Assembly (NCBI GenBank): GCA_002389665.1
Contig: DGNO01000001.1
Coordinates: forward strand, 273,564 to 337,563
Reading direction: 5' to 3'
DNA length: 64,000 nt
From: Rhodobiaceae bacterium UBA4490
GTDB lineage: Bacteria; Pseudomonadota; Alphaproteobacteria; Parvibaculales; Parvibaculaceae
The stretch's first letter is position 1; every line of letters starts with the position of its first letter. The translations under genes and the position numbers were made by a program. Shown here one piece after another: positions 47,545 through 56,551 of the stretch. Under the pieces are notes generated by a model, which was not told the DNA's origin, searched no databases, and saw only the letters and a program-made list of their open reading frames with translations.

Positions 47545-48342
47545 ATGAGTGACATCCATCCCACAGCGATCGTCGACGAGAACGCGTCTGTCGGCGCCGA
47601 TGTGAAAATCGGCCCTTACTGCGTCGTCGGTCGCAATGTCTCGCTCGGCGACGGGGTGGAGCTGCTTTCCCATGTCGTGGTGGAAGGGCATACGAGCATC
47701 GGTCCGCGCACGAAAATTTTTCCCTTCGCTGTGATCGGCCATCAGCCGCAGGACCTGAAATACAAAGGCGAGCCGAGCCGGCTTGAAATCGGATCCGATA
47801 ATCTCATCCGCGAACACGTCACGATGAACCCCGGCACCGAAGGCGGCGGCATGGTGACCCGTGTCGGCAATCACAACGCCTTCCTCACAGGCGCGCATGT
47901 CGGCCATGATTGCATTATCGGCGATCATGTCGTCTTTTCGAATGCCGTGCTTCTGGCCGGTCACTGCCTGATCAGCGATTACGTCATCCTGGGCGGCGGC
48001 GTCGCCGTGCATCAGTTCACCCGCATCGGCGCCCATGCCTTTGTGGGCGGGGCAAGCGCTATCGAGAACGATGTTATTCCTTATGGCATGGCACTCGGCA
48101 ACCGGGCGCATCTCGCCGGTCTCAATGTCATCGGGCTTCGCCGCCGCGGTTTCTCGCGTGATGAAATTCATGCGCTGCGCGGGGCTTATAAAATGCTCTT
48201 TGCCGAGGAAAAGACCTTGCGCGAGCGTCTGGAACAGGTCGCTGAAACTTATAAGGATGTGAACGCGGTTCAGGAGATTGTCGCCTTCATCAAGGGCGAT
48301 ACGAACCGCTCCCTTTGCACACCGCGCCACGAGGCAGCCTGA
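47545..48342 (+). CDS. lpxA: UDP-N-acetylglucosamine acyltransferase
   Basis: A 265-residue left-handed beta-helix enzyme for the first step of lipid A synthesis. Hexapeptide repeats run from residue 1 to about 190. The catalytic His is in LTGAHVGHDCIIGDHVVF (about 120) and the acyl-chain ruler region is GLRRRGFSRDEI. A C-terminal helical domain follows. GAGTAATT sits before the ATG. Confidence 0.96.
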   Translation: MSDIHPTAIVDENASVGADVKIGPYCVVGRNVSLGDGVELLSHVVVEGHTSIGPRTKIFPFAVIGHQPQDLKYKGEPSRLEIGSDNLIREHVTMNPGTEGGGMVTRVGNHNAFLTGAHVGHDCIIGDHVVFSNAVLLAGHCLISDYVILGGGVAVHQFTRIGAHAFVGGASAIENDVIPYGMALGNRAHLAGLNVIGLRRRGFSRDEIHALRGAYKMLFAEEKTLRERLEQVAETYKDVNAVQEIVAFIKGDTNRSLCTPRHEAA

Positions 48343-48365
48343 GCGTTGCGCGCCGGAGGCGGCTG

Positions 48366-49232
48366 ATGAGCGGCAATCCGAAAGAAAATCTCAAAACCTC
48401 CCTCGGCATTGTGGCCGGCAAGGGGCCGCTGCCTGTCGCCGTGGCCGAAGCCGCGCGCAAGGAAGGCCGCGAGGTTTTCATTGTCGGCGTGCCGAATGAA
48501 AGCGAGCGCGGCATCGAAGCCTATCCTCATGCCTGGATACCTCTTGGCAAATTAGGCGCAACGGTAAGCGCTCTCAAGAAAGCCGGGTGCCTCGATCTCG
48601 TGATGATCGGCCCGCTCGCACGCCCTGAACTTTCCGCACTGCGGCTCGATTGGGGTGGGCTGAAATTCCTGCCGCGCTTTTTAAAACTCCTGCGCAATGG
48701 CGATGACGCTTTGCTGCGCGGATTTGTCGACTATTTCGAAAAAGAACACGGCTTTTGCGTCGTCCCCGCCGAAGGTGTGCTGACGGATCTGCGCGCGCCG
48801 GCAGGTGTCTGGACGAAAGCCCGGCCCGGTGCTGCCGATGAAGCCGATATTGCGCGCGGCAAAGAGCTGCTCGCCGCCATCGGTCCTTTTGACATGGGCC
48901 AGGGCACAGTCATCTGCCGCAATGTGGTGCTGGCCATCGAAGGGCCGGAAGGCACGGATGCGATGCTGGCGCGTGTTGCCGCGCTGCCGGCAAGCTTGCG
49001 CGGCAAAAAAAGCGCGCGGGCCGGTGTCCTCGTCAAAATGCCGAAACCGGAGCAGGAACGCCGCGTCGATCTGCCCACCATCGGCGTCATGACCGTGGAA
49101 AATGCCGCCGCTGCAGGGCTTGCCGGCATCGCGGTTGAAGCGGGCGGCGCGCTTGTCGTCGACATGCGCGCGCTGGTCGCGAGGGCCGATGAATTGGGCC
49201 TCTACATCCTGGCACTGGAGGCGGCGGCGTGA
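48366..49232 (+). CDS. lpxI: UDP-2,3-diacylglucosamine pyrophosphatase LpxI
   Basis: A 288-residue LpxI (DUF1009) protein that cleaves UDP-diacylglucosamine to lipid X and UMP; alphaproteobacteria use it in place of LpxH. ATG 48366 has GGAGG 7 bases upstream. The N-terminal domain starts LGIVAGKGPLPVAVAEAAR. The C-terminal domain has FDMGQGTVICRNVVLAIEGPEGTDAML and VKMPKPEQERRVDLPTIG, typical of the family. It overlaps lpxB by 4 bases. Confidence 0.94.
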   Translation: MSGNPKENLKTSLGIVAGKGPLPVAVAEAARKEGREVFIVGVPNESERGIEAYPHAWIPLGKLGATVSALKKAGCLDLVMIGPLARPELSALRLDWGGLKFLPRFLKLLRNGDDALLRGFVDYFEKEHGFCVVPAEGVLTDLRAPAGVWTKARPGAADEADIARGKELLAAIGPFDMGQGTVICRNVVLAIEGPEGTDAMLARVAALPASLRGKKSARAGVLVKMPKPEQERRVDLPTIGVMTVENAAAAGLAGIAVEAGGALVVDMRALVARADELGLYILALEAAA

Positions 49233-50410
49233 GCGAAGAAAAGCCGCTCCATATCATGCTGGTGGCGGGCGAGCCCTCGGGCGACGCGCTGGGCGGCCCG
49301 CTTATGGCGGCGTTGAAAAAGCTTTCCGCGCGCCCGCTCACCTTTAGCGGTGTCGGCGGCGAGCGGATGAGCGAGCAGGGCATTAGCTCGATCTTTCCGA
49401 TGACGGATATTGCCGTGATGGGCCCGCGCGAGGTGATCCCGCGCCTGCCGCTTATTCTCAGACGTATGCGCGAGACGGCGGCTCATGCCGTGGAAACGAA
49501 GCCCGACCTCATCGTCATGATCGATGCGCCGGACTTCACGCATAATGTCGCCCGCCGCATCGCCAAAAAGGTGCCGGATATTCCCATCATCGATTATGTC
49601 TCGCCCACGGTGTGGGCCTGGCGGCAGGGTCGGGCGACCTCCATGGCGAAGCACTTCACCCGCGTGCTGGCGCTTCTTCCTTTCGAACCACAATTCTTCA
49701 AGGCTCATGCAGGGCTCGACTGCGTTTACGTCGGCCACCCCGCCATCGAGCGCCTGCCGGACGAAGAGGCGGGGCCTGCCTTCCGTGCGCGCCATGCCAT
49801 TGCGCCCGAAACACCCTTGCTTGTCATGCTGCCCGGCAGCCGGGTCAATGAAGTCAAACGCCTTATCGCGCTTTTCGGCGCGACGGTTGAGCGTTTGAGC
49901 AGTGAGCTGCCGGAGCTTGAAATCGTGATCCCCGCGCTCTCCCATGTCCGCCCACTCATCGAAAAGGAAGTTGGAGACTGGCCCGTCCGCACGGTTCTGG
50001 TCACCGGTGAAGAGGAGAAACTGGGCGCCTTTGCCGCTGCAAATGCAGGGCTTGCCGCCTCGGGTACCGTCGCACTTGAGCTTGGCCTTGCCCGACTTCC
50101 TATGGTGATCGGTTATAAGATCGATCCCATTGCCGCCTGGGCCGTGTCACGCGCCCTTAAAGTGCCCTCCGTTGTACTGCCCAATCTCATTCTCGACCGC
50201 CCGGCGGTACGTGAATTCCTGCAGCAATTCTGCACACCGGAGGCGCTTTCCGGCGCGCTCCTGCCATTGATGCGCGAGACGCCGGAGCGGGCAAAGGCGC
50301 TCGCCGATCTCGATGAGATGCGCGAGATCATGGGCGTGGGCGGCGAGCCCGCCAGTATCCGCGCCGCCCGCGCCGTGCTGGAGCTTTTGCCGGGCGCGGA
50401 GAAGGCGTGA
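49229..50410 (+). CDS. lpxB: Lipid-A-disaccharide synthase
   Basis: A 393-residue GT-B glycosyltransferase (family 19) that joins lipid X and UDP-diacylglucosamine. The N-terminal motif MLVAGEPSGDALGGPLM, the central YVSPTVWAWRQGR and the nucleotide region ASGTVALELGLARLPMVIGY are all intact. The start is GTG 49229 within the lpxI stop region, so the two are coupled. It is the last gene of the rpsB-lpxB block; a terminator follows at once. Confidence 0.95.
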   Translation: MSEEKPLHIMLVAGEPSGDALGGPLMAALKKLSARPLTFSGVGGERMSEQGISSIFPMTDIAVMGPREVIPRLPLILRRMRETAAHAVETKPDLIVMIDAPDFTHNVARRIAKKVPDIPIIDYVSPTVWAWRQGRATSMAKHFTRVLALLPFEPQFFKAHAGLDCVYVGHPAIERLPDEEAGPAFRARHAIAPETPLLVMLPGSRVNEVKRLIALFGATVERLSSELPELEIVIPALSHVRPLIEKEVGDWPVRTVLVTGEEEKLGAFAAANAGLAASGTVALELGLARLPMVIGYKIDPIAAWAVSRALKVPSVVLPNLILDRPAVREFLQQFCTPEALSGALLPLMRETPERAKALADLDEMREIMGVGGEPASIRAARAVLELLPGAEKA

Positions 50411-50426
50411 AACCCTCAGGACAAAC

Positions 50427-50456
50427 AAAAAGGGCGCCCCGCAAGGCGCCCTTTGT
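50427..50456. terminator. Bidirectional terminator between lpxB and gltA
   Basis: AAAGGGCGCC (50429-50438) and GGCGCCCTTT (50445-50454) form a perfect 10-bp stem with a 6-base loop, flanked by A and T stretches. The two genes converge on it. Confidence 0.85.
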
Positions 50457-50474
50457 ATCTTTCGGCATATGTGC

Positions 50475-51788
50475 TTAGCGCTTGGCGCTGTCGACATATT
50501 CGCGCTGATTTGCCCCGGTGAAGAGCTGGCGCGGACGGCCGATGCGCTGCTTCGGGTCCTCGATCATTTCGTTCCACTGGGCAATCCAGCCGACCGTGCG
50601 GGCCAGCGCGAAGAGCACCGTGAACATCGTGGTCGGGAAGCCCATCGCCTTCAGCGTGATGCCCGAATAGAAGTCGATATTCGGGTAAAGCTTCTTCTCG
50701 ATGAAATATTCGTCCGAAAGCGCGATGCGCTCCAGTTCCATCGCCACGTCGAGCAGCGGATCGTCATTGATTCCGAGCTCTTTCAGCACCGCATGGCAGG
50801 TTTGCTGCATGACTTTGGCGCGCGGGTCGTAGTTCTTGTAAACACGGTGACCGAAGCCCATCAGACGGAAGGGATCGTTCTTGTCTTTTGCCTTCGCCAC
50901 ATATTCGGGGATGCGGTCGACGGAACCGATTTCCTGCAGCATGTTGAGCGCTGCCTCATTGGCGCCGCCATGAGCCGGCCCCCAGAGGCAGGCGATGCCC
51001 GCCGCGATACAGGCGAAAGGATTGGCGCCAGAGGAGCCGGCCAGACGCACCGTCGAGGTGGAGGCGTTTTGCTCATGATCCGCATGCAGAATGAAGATCT
51101 TGTCCATCGCATCGGCAAGCACGGGGCTCACATTGTATTTTTCCGCCGGAACGGAGAAGCACATATGCAGGAAGTTTTCCGCGTAGGAAAGATCGTTGCG
51201 CGGATAAACCACCGGCTGGCCGATCGAGTATTTGTAAGCCATGGATGCGATAGTCGGGATCTTCGCGATCATGCGGCGGCTGGCGATCATGCGCTGCTGC
51301 GGATCGTTGATATCCGTGCTGTCGTGATAGAAGGCGGACAGAGCGCCGACCATGCCGACCATGATGGCCATCGGGTGCGCATCCCGGCGGAAACCGCGCA
51401 GGAAATACTGCATCTGCTCATGCACCATCGTGTGGCGCGAGATGGCGTAGGAAAACTCGTCATATTCCTGCTTCGTCGGCAACTCGCCGTTCAGCAGCAG
51501 GTAGCAGGTTTCAAGGAAGTTGCCTTTTTCCGCGATCTGCTCGATCGGGTAGCCGCGGTAAAGCAGCTCGCCCTTGTCGCCATCGATATAGGTGATGTCG
51601 GACTCGCAGCTCGCCGTCGAGGTGAAGCCGGGATCGTAGGTGAAATATCCCGTCTGGCCGTAAAGGGCGCTCACATCGATGACGCTTGGTCCAATCGAGC
51701 CTTCATAGACCGGCAGGTCGTAGGTCTTGCCGCCGACTTCCAGTTTGGCCGTTTGCTTCGCTCCAGCGTCGGTTCCCGTTTTCGTCAT
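50475..51788 (-). CDS. gltA: Citrate synthase (type II)
   Basis: A 437-residue hexameric-type citrate synthase that condenses acetyl-CoA and oxaloacetate. The active-site regions are present: [15 protein letters not shown] (substrate His), [17 protein letters not shown] (second His) and VDFYSG, which carries the catalytic Asp. The N-terminal beta domain ([22 protein letters not shown]) is typical of Gram-negative type II enzymes. A purine-rich ribosome site (AGGAGAAGGATAGGG) precedes the start. The 129-base gap to gltX carries an inverted repeat GGCATA/TATGCC (51839-51864). Confidence 0.97.
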   Translation of the reverse strand: MTKTGTDAGAKQTAKLEVGGKTYDLPVYEGSIGPSVIDVSALYGQTGYFTYDPGFTSTASCESDITYIDGDKGELLYRGYPIEQIAEKGNFLETCYLLLNGELPTKQEYDEFSYAISRHTMVHEQMQYFLRGFRRDAHPMAIMVGMVGALSAFYHDSTDINDPQQRMIASRRMIAKIPTIASMAYKYSIGQPVVYPRNDLSYAENFLHMCFSVPAEKYNVSPVLADAMDKIFILHADHEQNASTSTVRLAGSSGANPFACIAAGIACLWGPAHGGANEAALNMLQEIGSVDRIPEYVAKAKDKNDPFRLMGFGHRVYKNYDPRAKVMQQTCHAVLKELGINDDPLLDVAMELERIALSDEYFIEKKLYPNIDFYSGITLKAMGFPTTMFTVLFALARTVGWIAQWNEMIEDPKQRIGRPRQLFTGANQREYVDSAKR

Positions 51789-51917
51789 CGTTGTCCCTAT
51801 CCTTCTCCTGGACCCGGCTGCGGCGCGGTACCGCGGCGGGCATAGTGCAACATCTTGTTATGCCGCTGCTACTCGGATTTACAGGCCCGAGCGTAAAACG
51901 GCGGATCGAAGCGGGCC

Positions 51918-53330
51918 TTAGCCTGCCTGATCCTCGATCCGGCCGAGGGATTCCTCCCGGCCGAGTGAAACCAGAACATCAAAAATCCCCGGCGACGTGC
52001 TGCCGCCGGTCAGCGCCGCGCGCAAAGGCTGCGCGACCTTGCCGAGTTTGAGACCCATATCTTCTGTGAACTGGCGCACCGCCGCTTCCAGCGCCTCGAT
52101 TTCCCAGTCGGGCAGGGCGGAAAGCACTTCATGCAGCTTTTTCAGCATGGCGCGGGCGTCGTCATTCAGCAGCTTCTGGGCTTTTTCGTCCAGCGGGATC
52201 GGCCGCGTCACCCGAAGGTATTCGGCGCCCTTGCCAAGTTCAATCAGGGTTTTCGCCCGCTCTTTCAGGCCCGGCATGGCCTCGATGAGCTTGGCGCGCA
52301 AGCCCGCATCCTCTGGCCAGCCTTCCAGCCGCTTCATCAGCGACAGTGTTTGATCGGCCAGCATTACGTCGTCCCCCTGGCGGATGTGGATGCCGTTGAG
52401 GTTTTCGAGTTTTGCGAAATCGAACCGCGCCGGCGACTTGCCGATATTCTCAAGGCCGAACCATTCGATCGCCTGCTCGGTCGAGAATACTTCATCATCG
52501 CCATGGCTCCAGCCGAGCCGGACGAGATAATTGCGCATCGCCTCGGGCAGATAGCCCATGTCGCGGTAGGCTTCCACGCCAAGCGCGCCGTGGCGCTTGG
52601 AAAGTTTCGCGCCGTCCGGGCCGTGAATGAGCGGCACATGGGCAAATTCCGGCGGCGTCCAGCCAAGGGCCGCGTAAAGCTGGCTCTGGCGCGCGGCATT
52701 CGTCAGGTGATCGTCGCCCCGGATGATGTGGGTGATGCCCATATCCACATCGTCCACCACCACGGAGAGCATATAGGTGGGCGTACCGTCCGAGCGCAGC
52801 AGAATGAGATCGTCGAGCTGGTTGTTGGCGATGCGGATATCGCCCAGCACATGGTCGCGCACCACGGTTTCGCCTTCCTGCGGCGCCTTGAAGCGCACCA
52901 CGGGCTTGACGCCTGCCGGCGCCTCGCCGGGGTCGCGGTCCCGCCAGGTGCCGTCATAGCGCGGCGGGCGGCCTTCGGCGCGGGCCTTCTCGCGCATTTC
53001 TTCCAGCTCTTGCGGTGAGCAATAGCAATAATAGGCTTTACCCTCGGCGATCAGCTTTTCGGCGGCGGCGCGGTGCTTTTCCTGACGCGAGAATTGATAG
53101 ACCGGCTCTTCGTCCCAGCCGAGCCCCAGCCAGTTCAGCCCCTCGAAAATCGCATCGATGGCGCCCTGAGTGGAGCGTTCGCGGTCCGTGTCCTCGATAC
53201 GCAGAAGGAACCGGCCCCCGTGATGGCGCGCAAACAGCCAATTGAACAGCGCCGTGCGGGCACCGCCAATATGCAGATAGCCGGTCGGCGAAGGCGCGAA
53301 ACGGGTGACGACTTTTTGAGTTCCGGTCAT
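51918..53330 (-). CDS. gltX: Glutamyl-tRNA synthetase
   Basis: A 470-residue class I synthetase. The HIGH motif appears as [17 protein letters not shown] at about residues 13-29 and the KMSKS motif as [11 protein letters not shown] (about 245-255). The zinc-region remnants [11 protein letters not shown] are visible near residue 112. The length and C-terminal anticodon domain are normal. It is transcribed away from comEC and toward gltA. Confidence 0.97.
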   Translation of the reverse strand: MTGTQKVVTRFAPSPTGYLHIGGARTALFNWLFARHHGGRFLLRIEDTDRERSTQGAIDAIFEGLNWLGLGWDEEPVYQFSRQEKHRAAAEKLIAEGKAYYCYCSPQELEEMREKARAEGRPPRYDGTWRDRDPGEAPAGVKPVVRFKAPQEGETVVRDHVLGDIRIANNQLDDLILLRSDGTPTYMLSVVVDDVDMGITHIIRGDDHLTNAARQSQLYAALGWTPPEFAHVPLIHGPDGAKLSKRHGALGVEAYRDMGYLPEAMRNYLVRLGWSHGDDEVFSTEQAIEWFGLENIGKSPARFDFAKLENLNGIHIRQGDDVMLADQTLSLMKRLEGWPEDAGLRAKLIEAMPGLKERAKTLIELGKGAEYLRVTRPIPLDEKAQKLLNDDARAMLKKLHEVLSALPDWEIEALEAAVRQFTEDMGLKLGKVAQPLRAALTGGSTSPGIFDVLVSLGREESLGRIEDQAG

Positions 53331-53678
53331 TCTAACGTTCAGCTTTATTTTCAGCGGGGTGACCCGCTGGAATTTCAGTCCTGGTGTGGCGTGAAGGCCC
53401 AGCCGCGGACACTGGCCTAAGGCCGAGGAAACCGTTGCGGCAGGGGCGTAAACAGGCTGCCGTTCTTACCACAGGCAAAGGGGGCGTGGTAGCGTTCCGC
53501 GCATACTTTTTTCCGGCTTTCCGGGCTCTGCGGGGCGAAATATTCGCGATTTGTTCTTGAGGAGGGGGATATCGCGCTAGGTACCGGAGATATTTGGCCC
53601 GCCGGGTCCGGGAGGTGGGGGCTGGGGCGGACCTGGAGGGGGCTCTCCGGCCCGGTTTTTTCCCTATGGCACGGGCTC
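53331..53678. other. Divergent intergenic region gltX / comEC
   Basis: 348 bases with no convincing gene. It holds a hairpin CAGCGGG/CCCGCTG (53352-53369), a second CGGCAG/CTGCCG (53438-53462), and a very strong Shine-Dalgarno-like GAGGAGGGGG (53559-53568) with no ATG, GTG or TTG in the comEC frame at the right distance. The comEC frame is open through this part, so the true comEC start may lie here. Confidence 0.5.
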
Positions 53679-55733
53679 TTGCGGGAATCGGAGAGGTTCG
53701 GCCTCTGGGCGCCGGTTTTCCTGGGGCTCGGGATTCTCCTTTATTTCAGCCTTCGGTTCGAGCCTGCCTGGGGCTGGGCGGCGCTCCTTGCCTTTGCCGC
53801 GTTCCTGGCTCAGTGGCGCCTTGCGGCGCGCCCGCTCTTGCGCCTTGAGCTCATCGCGGCGGGGCTTGCCGTGCTCGGCTTTGCGCTCGCGGGGCTGCGC
53901 GTCAGCATTATCGATCATTCCCCGCTCACGCGTGAGCTCTCCTACGGCATTTTGCAGGGCACGGTGAGCGCGGTGAGCCGGGAGGGCGACGGGCGGCTGC
54001 GCGCCGATGTAGAGATCGAGGCGCTGGAACATGTGCCGGACCCGCCCCGCAAGGTTCGCCTCACTTATAGGGGCTCGGACCCGCGCGCGCTGGCGCTGCG
54101 GCCCGGTGACCGGATCGAAGGGCCGGTGAAGCTTTGGCCCAATAGCCTGCCTGCCGCGCCCGGCGGGTTCGATTACGGCAGGGTGCTCTGGTTCGAGGGG
54201 ATCGGCGCGGGCGGTGTCATGCTGGGCGCGCCGGAAATCCAGGGAGAAGCGGAAGGCATGCTTGTTGCCGCCCATAGAGCGCTTCATGCGCTGCGCCAGG
54301 CTATCGGCGCGCGGGTGCTCGCCGCCATGTCGCCCGACACCGGCGCGGTCGCCGTTGCGCTGATGACCGGCGAGCGGGCCTATTTGCCGGAAGAGGTGGA
54401 AGAGAATTTGCGCGCCTCGGGCCTTGCCCATGTGCTGGCGATTTCCGGTCTTCACATGGCGCTGCTGACGGGCGCGCTCTTCGGGGGCTTGCGCCTTCTC
54501 ATGGCGCTGGTGCCGCGCCTTGCGCTGCATTACCCGGTGAAGAAATGGGCCGCCGCACTCGCGCTTGGAGGTGCCGCCGCCTATCTCGTCATTTCCGGCA
54601 TGAGCACCGCGACCCAGCGTGCTTTCATCATGATCGCGCTTGTGCTGCTCTCGCTCATGCTCGACCGGCCGGCCATGACCATGCGCAATGTGGCGCTTGC
54701 CGCATTCGCGCTTCTGGTGCTCCGGCCCGAAAGCGTGCTCTCTGCCGGTTTTCAAATGTCCTTTGCCGCCGTGACGGCACTGGTTGCGGTGTATGAAACC
54801 CGCGCCGCGCAGCTCAATGCTTTGCTGGCGGATTGGCGCGCCCGCGGGCCGCTGCAGCTTGCGCTGCTTTATGGGGCCGGGCTCTTGCTGACGAGTTTCA
54901 TTGCCGGGCTCGCCACGGCACCCTTTGCCGCGTTCCACTTCAACCGTGTCGCCGCCTATGGTCTCGCAGGCAATCTCCTTGCCATGCCGCTTGTCGCGCT
55001 GCTCGTCATGCCTTTTGCCGTTGCCGCTTTCGCGCTCATGCCTTTCGGGCTCGAGGCCTGGCCGCTCGCCATTATGGAGCTCGGGCTTGAAGGATTGCTT
55101 GCTGCTGCTGCCACCGTTGCCGCGTGGCCGGGCGCGGTGCGCGGCGTGCCGGGCGGACCGGAGGCCGCCTTGGGGTTCATCACTTTGGGCGGGCTTTGGC
55201 TTGCCTTATGGAAGGGGCAGGTGCGCTTTGCAGGCAGCCTCTTTCTTGCGGGCGGCGTTCTTCTTTGGGTGCTTGCGCCGCGCCCCGATATTCTCATAGC
55301 CGAAAATGCCCGCCTCATTGCGGTGCGGGGCGAAGACGGCAAGCTCATCCTCAATGCATCGCGCCCGGCCTTTCAGGCTTCCATCTGGCTGCGGGAGGAA
55401 GGCGACACCCGCAGCCCCCGCGCGGCGGCGGAAGACACCCTCTGGCGCTGCGACGGGCTTTCCTGTCTCTATGAAGCGCCGGGCGCCCCGCGCATCGCTC
55501 ACATCAAGGACGAGCGGGCGCTGCTTGAAGATTGTCCGTGGGCAGACATTATTGTGATGGAAAAGGATGTAGGCTGGGGGCTTGAAGATAAAGCCTGCCA
55601 TGCCCGGCTGGTGCTCGATTACGGCGATTTATCGCGCACGGGCACGCAGGCGCTTTACTGGAGTGAAGGAAAGCTGACAGTGGAAACGGTAAGGGGCGTG
55701 CAGGGTGTGAGACCCTGGACACGCCCCTATTAA
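53679..55733 (+). CDS. comEC: ComEC/Rec2 family DNA-uptake channel protein
   Basis: At least 684 residues. The ComEC membrane core is clear: an N-terminal hydrophobic pair of spans, an OB-like periplasmic DUF4131 domain (about 90-190, with LRPGDRIEGPVKLWP), then the competence domain with MTGERAYLPEEVEENLRASGLAHVLAISGLHMALLTG (shown here as two parts) and GMSTATQRAFIMI. The metallo-beta-lactamase-like C-terminal domain is reduced or lacks HxHxDH. The start is uncertain: TTG 53679 is the first usual start codon, without a ribosome site, while the frame is open upstream. It converges on lexA. Confidence 0.82.
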   Translation: MRESERFGLWAPVFLGLGILLYFSLRFEPAWGWAALLAFAAFLAQWRLAARPLLRLELIAAGLAVLGFALAGLRVSIIDHSPLTRELSYGILQGTVSAVSREGDGRLRADVEIEALEHVPDPPRKVRLTYRGSDPRALALRPGDRIEGPVKLWPNSLPAAPGGFDYGRVLWFEGIGAGGVMLGAPEIQGEAEGMLVAAHRALHALRQAIGARVLAAMSPDTGAVAVALMTGERAYLPEEVEENLRASGLAHVLAISGLHMALLTGALFGGLRLLMALVPRLALHYPVKKWAAALALGGAAAYLVISGMSTATQRAFIMIALVLLSLMLDRPAMTMRNVALAAFALLVLRPESVLSAGFQMSFAAVTALVAVYETRAAQLNALLADWRARGPLQLALLYGAGLLLTSFIAGLATAPFAAFHFNRVAAYGLAGNLLAMPLVALLVMPFAVAAFALMPFGLEAWPLAIMELGLEGLLAAAATVAAWPGAVRGVPGGPEAALGFITLGGLWLALWKGQVRFAGSLFLAGGVLLWVLAPRPDILIAENARLIAVRGEDGKLILNASRPAFQASIWLREEGDTRSPRAAAEDTLWRCDGLSCLYEAPGAPRIAHIKDERALLEDCPWADIIVMEKDVGWGLEDKACHARLVLDYGDLSRTGTQALYWSEGKLTVETVRGVQGVRPWTRPY

Positions 55734-55762
55734 TTGTCACGCCCCTGGTAGTTTGCAGGCGC

Positions 55763-56461
55763 TTAGTAGCGGCGCATCAGGCCGACAAGGCGGCCCTGAA
55801 CCTTCACCCGGTCCGGGCCGAAGATCCGCGTTTCATAGGCAGGGTTCGCCGCTTCCAGCGCAATGGAATCGCCTTTCCGGCGCAGGCGCTTCAGCGTTGC
55901 TTCATACCCATCGACCAGGGCCACCACGATCTCCCCGTTATTGGCCGTATCGCAGCGCTGAATAATCACCGTGTCGCCGTCCAGAATGCCGGCCTCGATC
56001 ATGGAATCGCCTTTGACTTCCAGCGCGTAATGCTCGCCGTTGGAGAGCATGGCAAGCGGTACGGAAACCTGATGGCTTTCCTCCTGCAGCGCTTCGATCG
56101 GCGTACCGGCGGCAATCCGGCCCATGACGGAGACGGGCAGGGCGTCGTTCTCATTGGCAGGGGCGGGGGCCAGGCTCGCAGGGGCGCCGCCGCCCTCAAT
56201 CACCTCCGGCTCGAAGCCGCGTCCGCGCGCCAAGCTCGGGGCCGCCGCGTCGGGCAGTTTGAGCACTTCCAGAGCCCGGGCCCGGTGGGCGAGGCGGCGG
56301 ATAAAGCCGCGCTCTTCCAGCGCCGTGATGAGCCGGTGAATGCCCGATTTCGAGCGCAAATTCAGCGCTTCCTTCATTTCGTCGAAGGAAGGCGCAACGC
56401 CCGTTTCTTTCAGGCGTTCGTTGATGAACATAAGAAGTTCATGCTGCTTGCGTGTGAGCAT
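55763..56461 (-). CDS. lexA: LexA repressor
   Basis: A 232-residue SOS repressor. ATG 56461 gives the standard [17 protein letters not shown] start. The winged-helix DNA-binding domain (1-67) contains the recognition helix in [19 protein letters not shown] long linker leads to the self-cleavage site Ala118-Gly119 ([10 protein letters not shown]) and the catalytic dyad Ser153 (GDSMIEAGI) and Lys191 (ATLKRL). All residues needed for RecA-stimulated autocleavage are present. Its own promoter carries LexA boxes. It is downstream of moeA and convergent with comEC, a usual alphaproteobacterial arrangement. Confidence 0.97.
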   Translation of the reverse strand: MLTRKQHELLMFINERLKETGVAPSFDEMKEALNLRSKSGIHRLITALEERGFIRRLAHRARALEVLKLPDAAAPSLARGRGFEPEVIEGGGAPASLAPAPANENDALPVSVMGRIAAGTPIEALQEESHQVSVPLAMLSNGEHYALEVKGDSMIEAGILDGDTVIIQRCDTANNGEIVVALVDGYEATLKRLRRKGDSIALEAANPAYETRIFGPDRVKVQGRLVGLMRRY

Positions 56462-56481
56462 GGGTGCGGCCCCAATATCTA

Positions 56482-56496
56482 GAACAAACGATAAAC
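56482..56496. promoter_or_regulatory. Second, imperfect LexA box upstream of lexA
   Basis: GAAC AAACGAT AAAC matches the direct-repeat operator except for one base in the second half-site. It lies between the promoter and the lexA start, 24 bases after (downstream of) the perfect box. Confidence 0.5.
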
Positions 56497-56505
56497 ATTT
56501 CACTT

Positions 56506-56520
56506 GTTCTAGTTTGGTTC
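56506..56520. promoter_or_regulatory. LexA (SOS) box of lexA, GTTC-N7-GTTC
   Basis: GTTC TAGTTTG GTTC is an exact match to the alphaproteobacterial SOS operator. It overlaps the -10 and spacer of the lexA promoter (56506-56534), consistent with autorepression. Confidence 0.88.
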
Positions 56521-56534
56521 TTTTTCCGCGTCAA
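56506..56534 (-). promoter_or_regulatory. Promoter of lexA
   Basis: On the minus strand TTGACG (56534-56529), a 17-base spacer and TAGAAC (56511-56506). The second GAAC of the LexA box is part of the -10 element. Confidence 0.65.
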
Positions 56535-56540
56535 CCCTTC

Positions 56541-56549
56541 TGTGGATAA
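56541..56549 (-). promoter_or_regulatory. Perfect DnaA-box sequence
   Basis: TTATCCACA on the minus strand lies between the moeA stop and the lexA promoter, 7 bases upstream of the -35. One such 9-mer can occur by chance; a role in linking lexA to DnaA is inference. Confidence 0.35.
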
Positions 56550-56551
56550 AA

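Noticed and set aside
53594-53848. Separate 84-codon gene before comEC
   Set aside because: Most of it overlaps comEC in another frame, and its composition is that of a GC-rich shadow. It may only hint at a frame problem at the comEC start.
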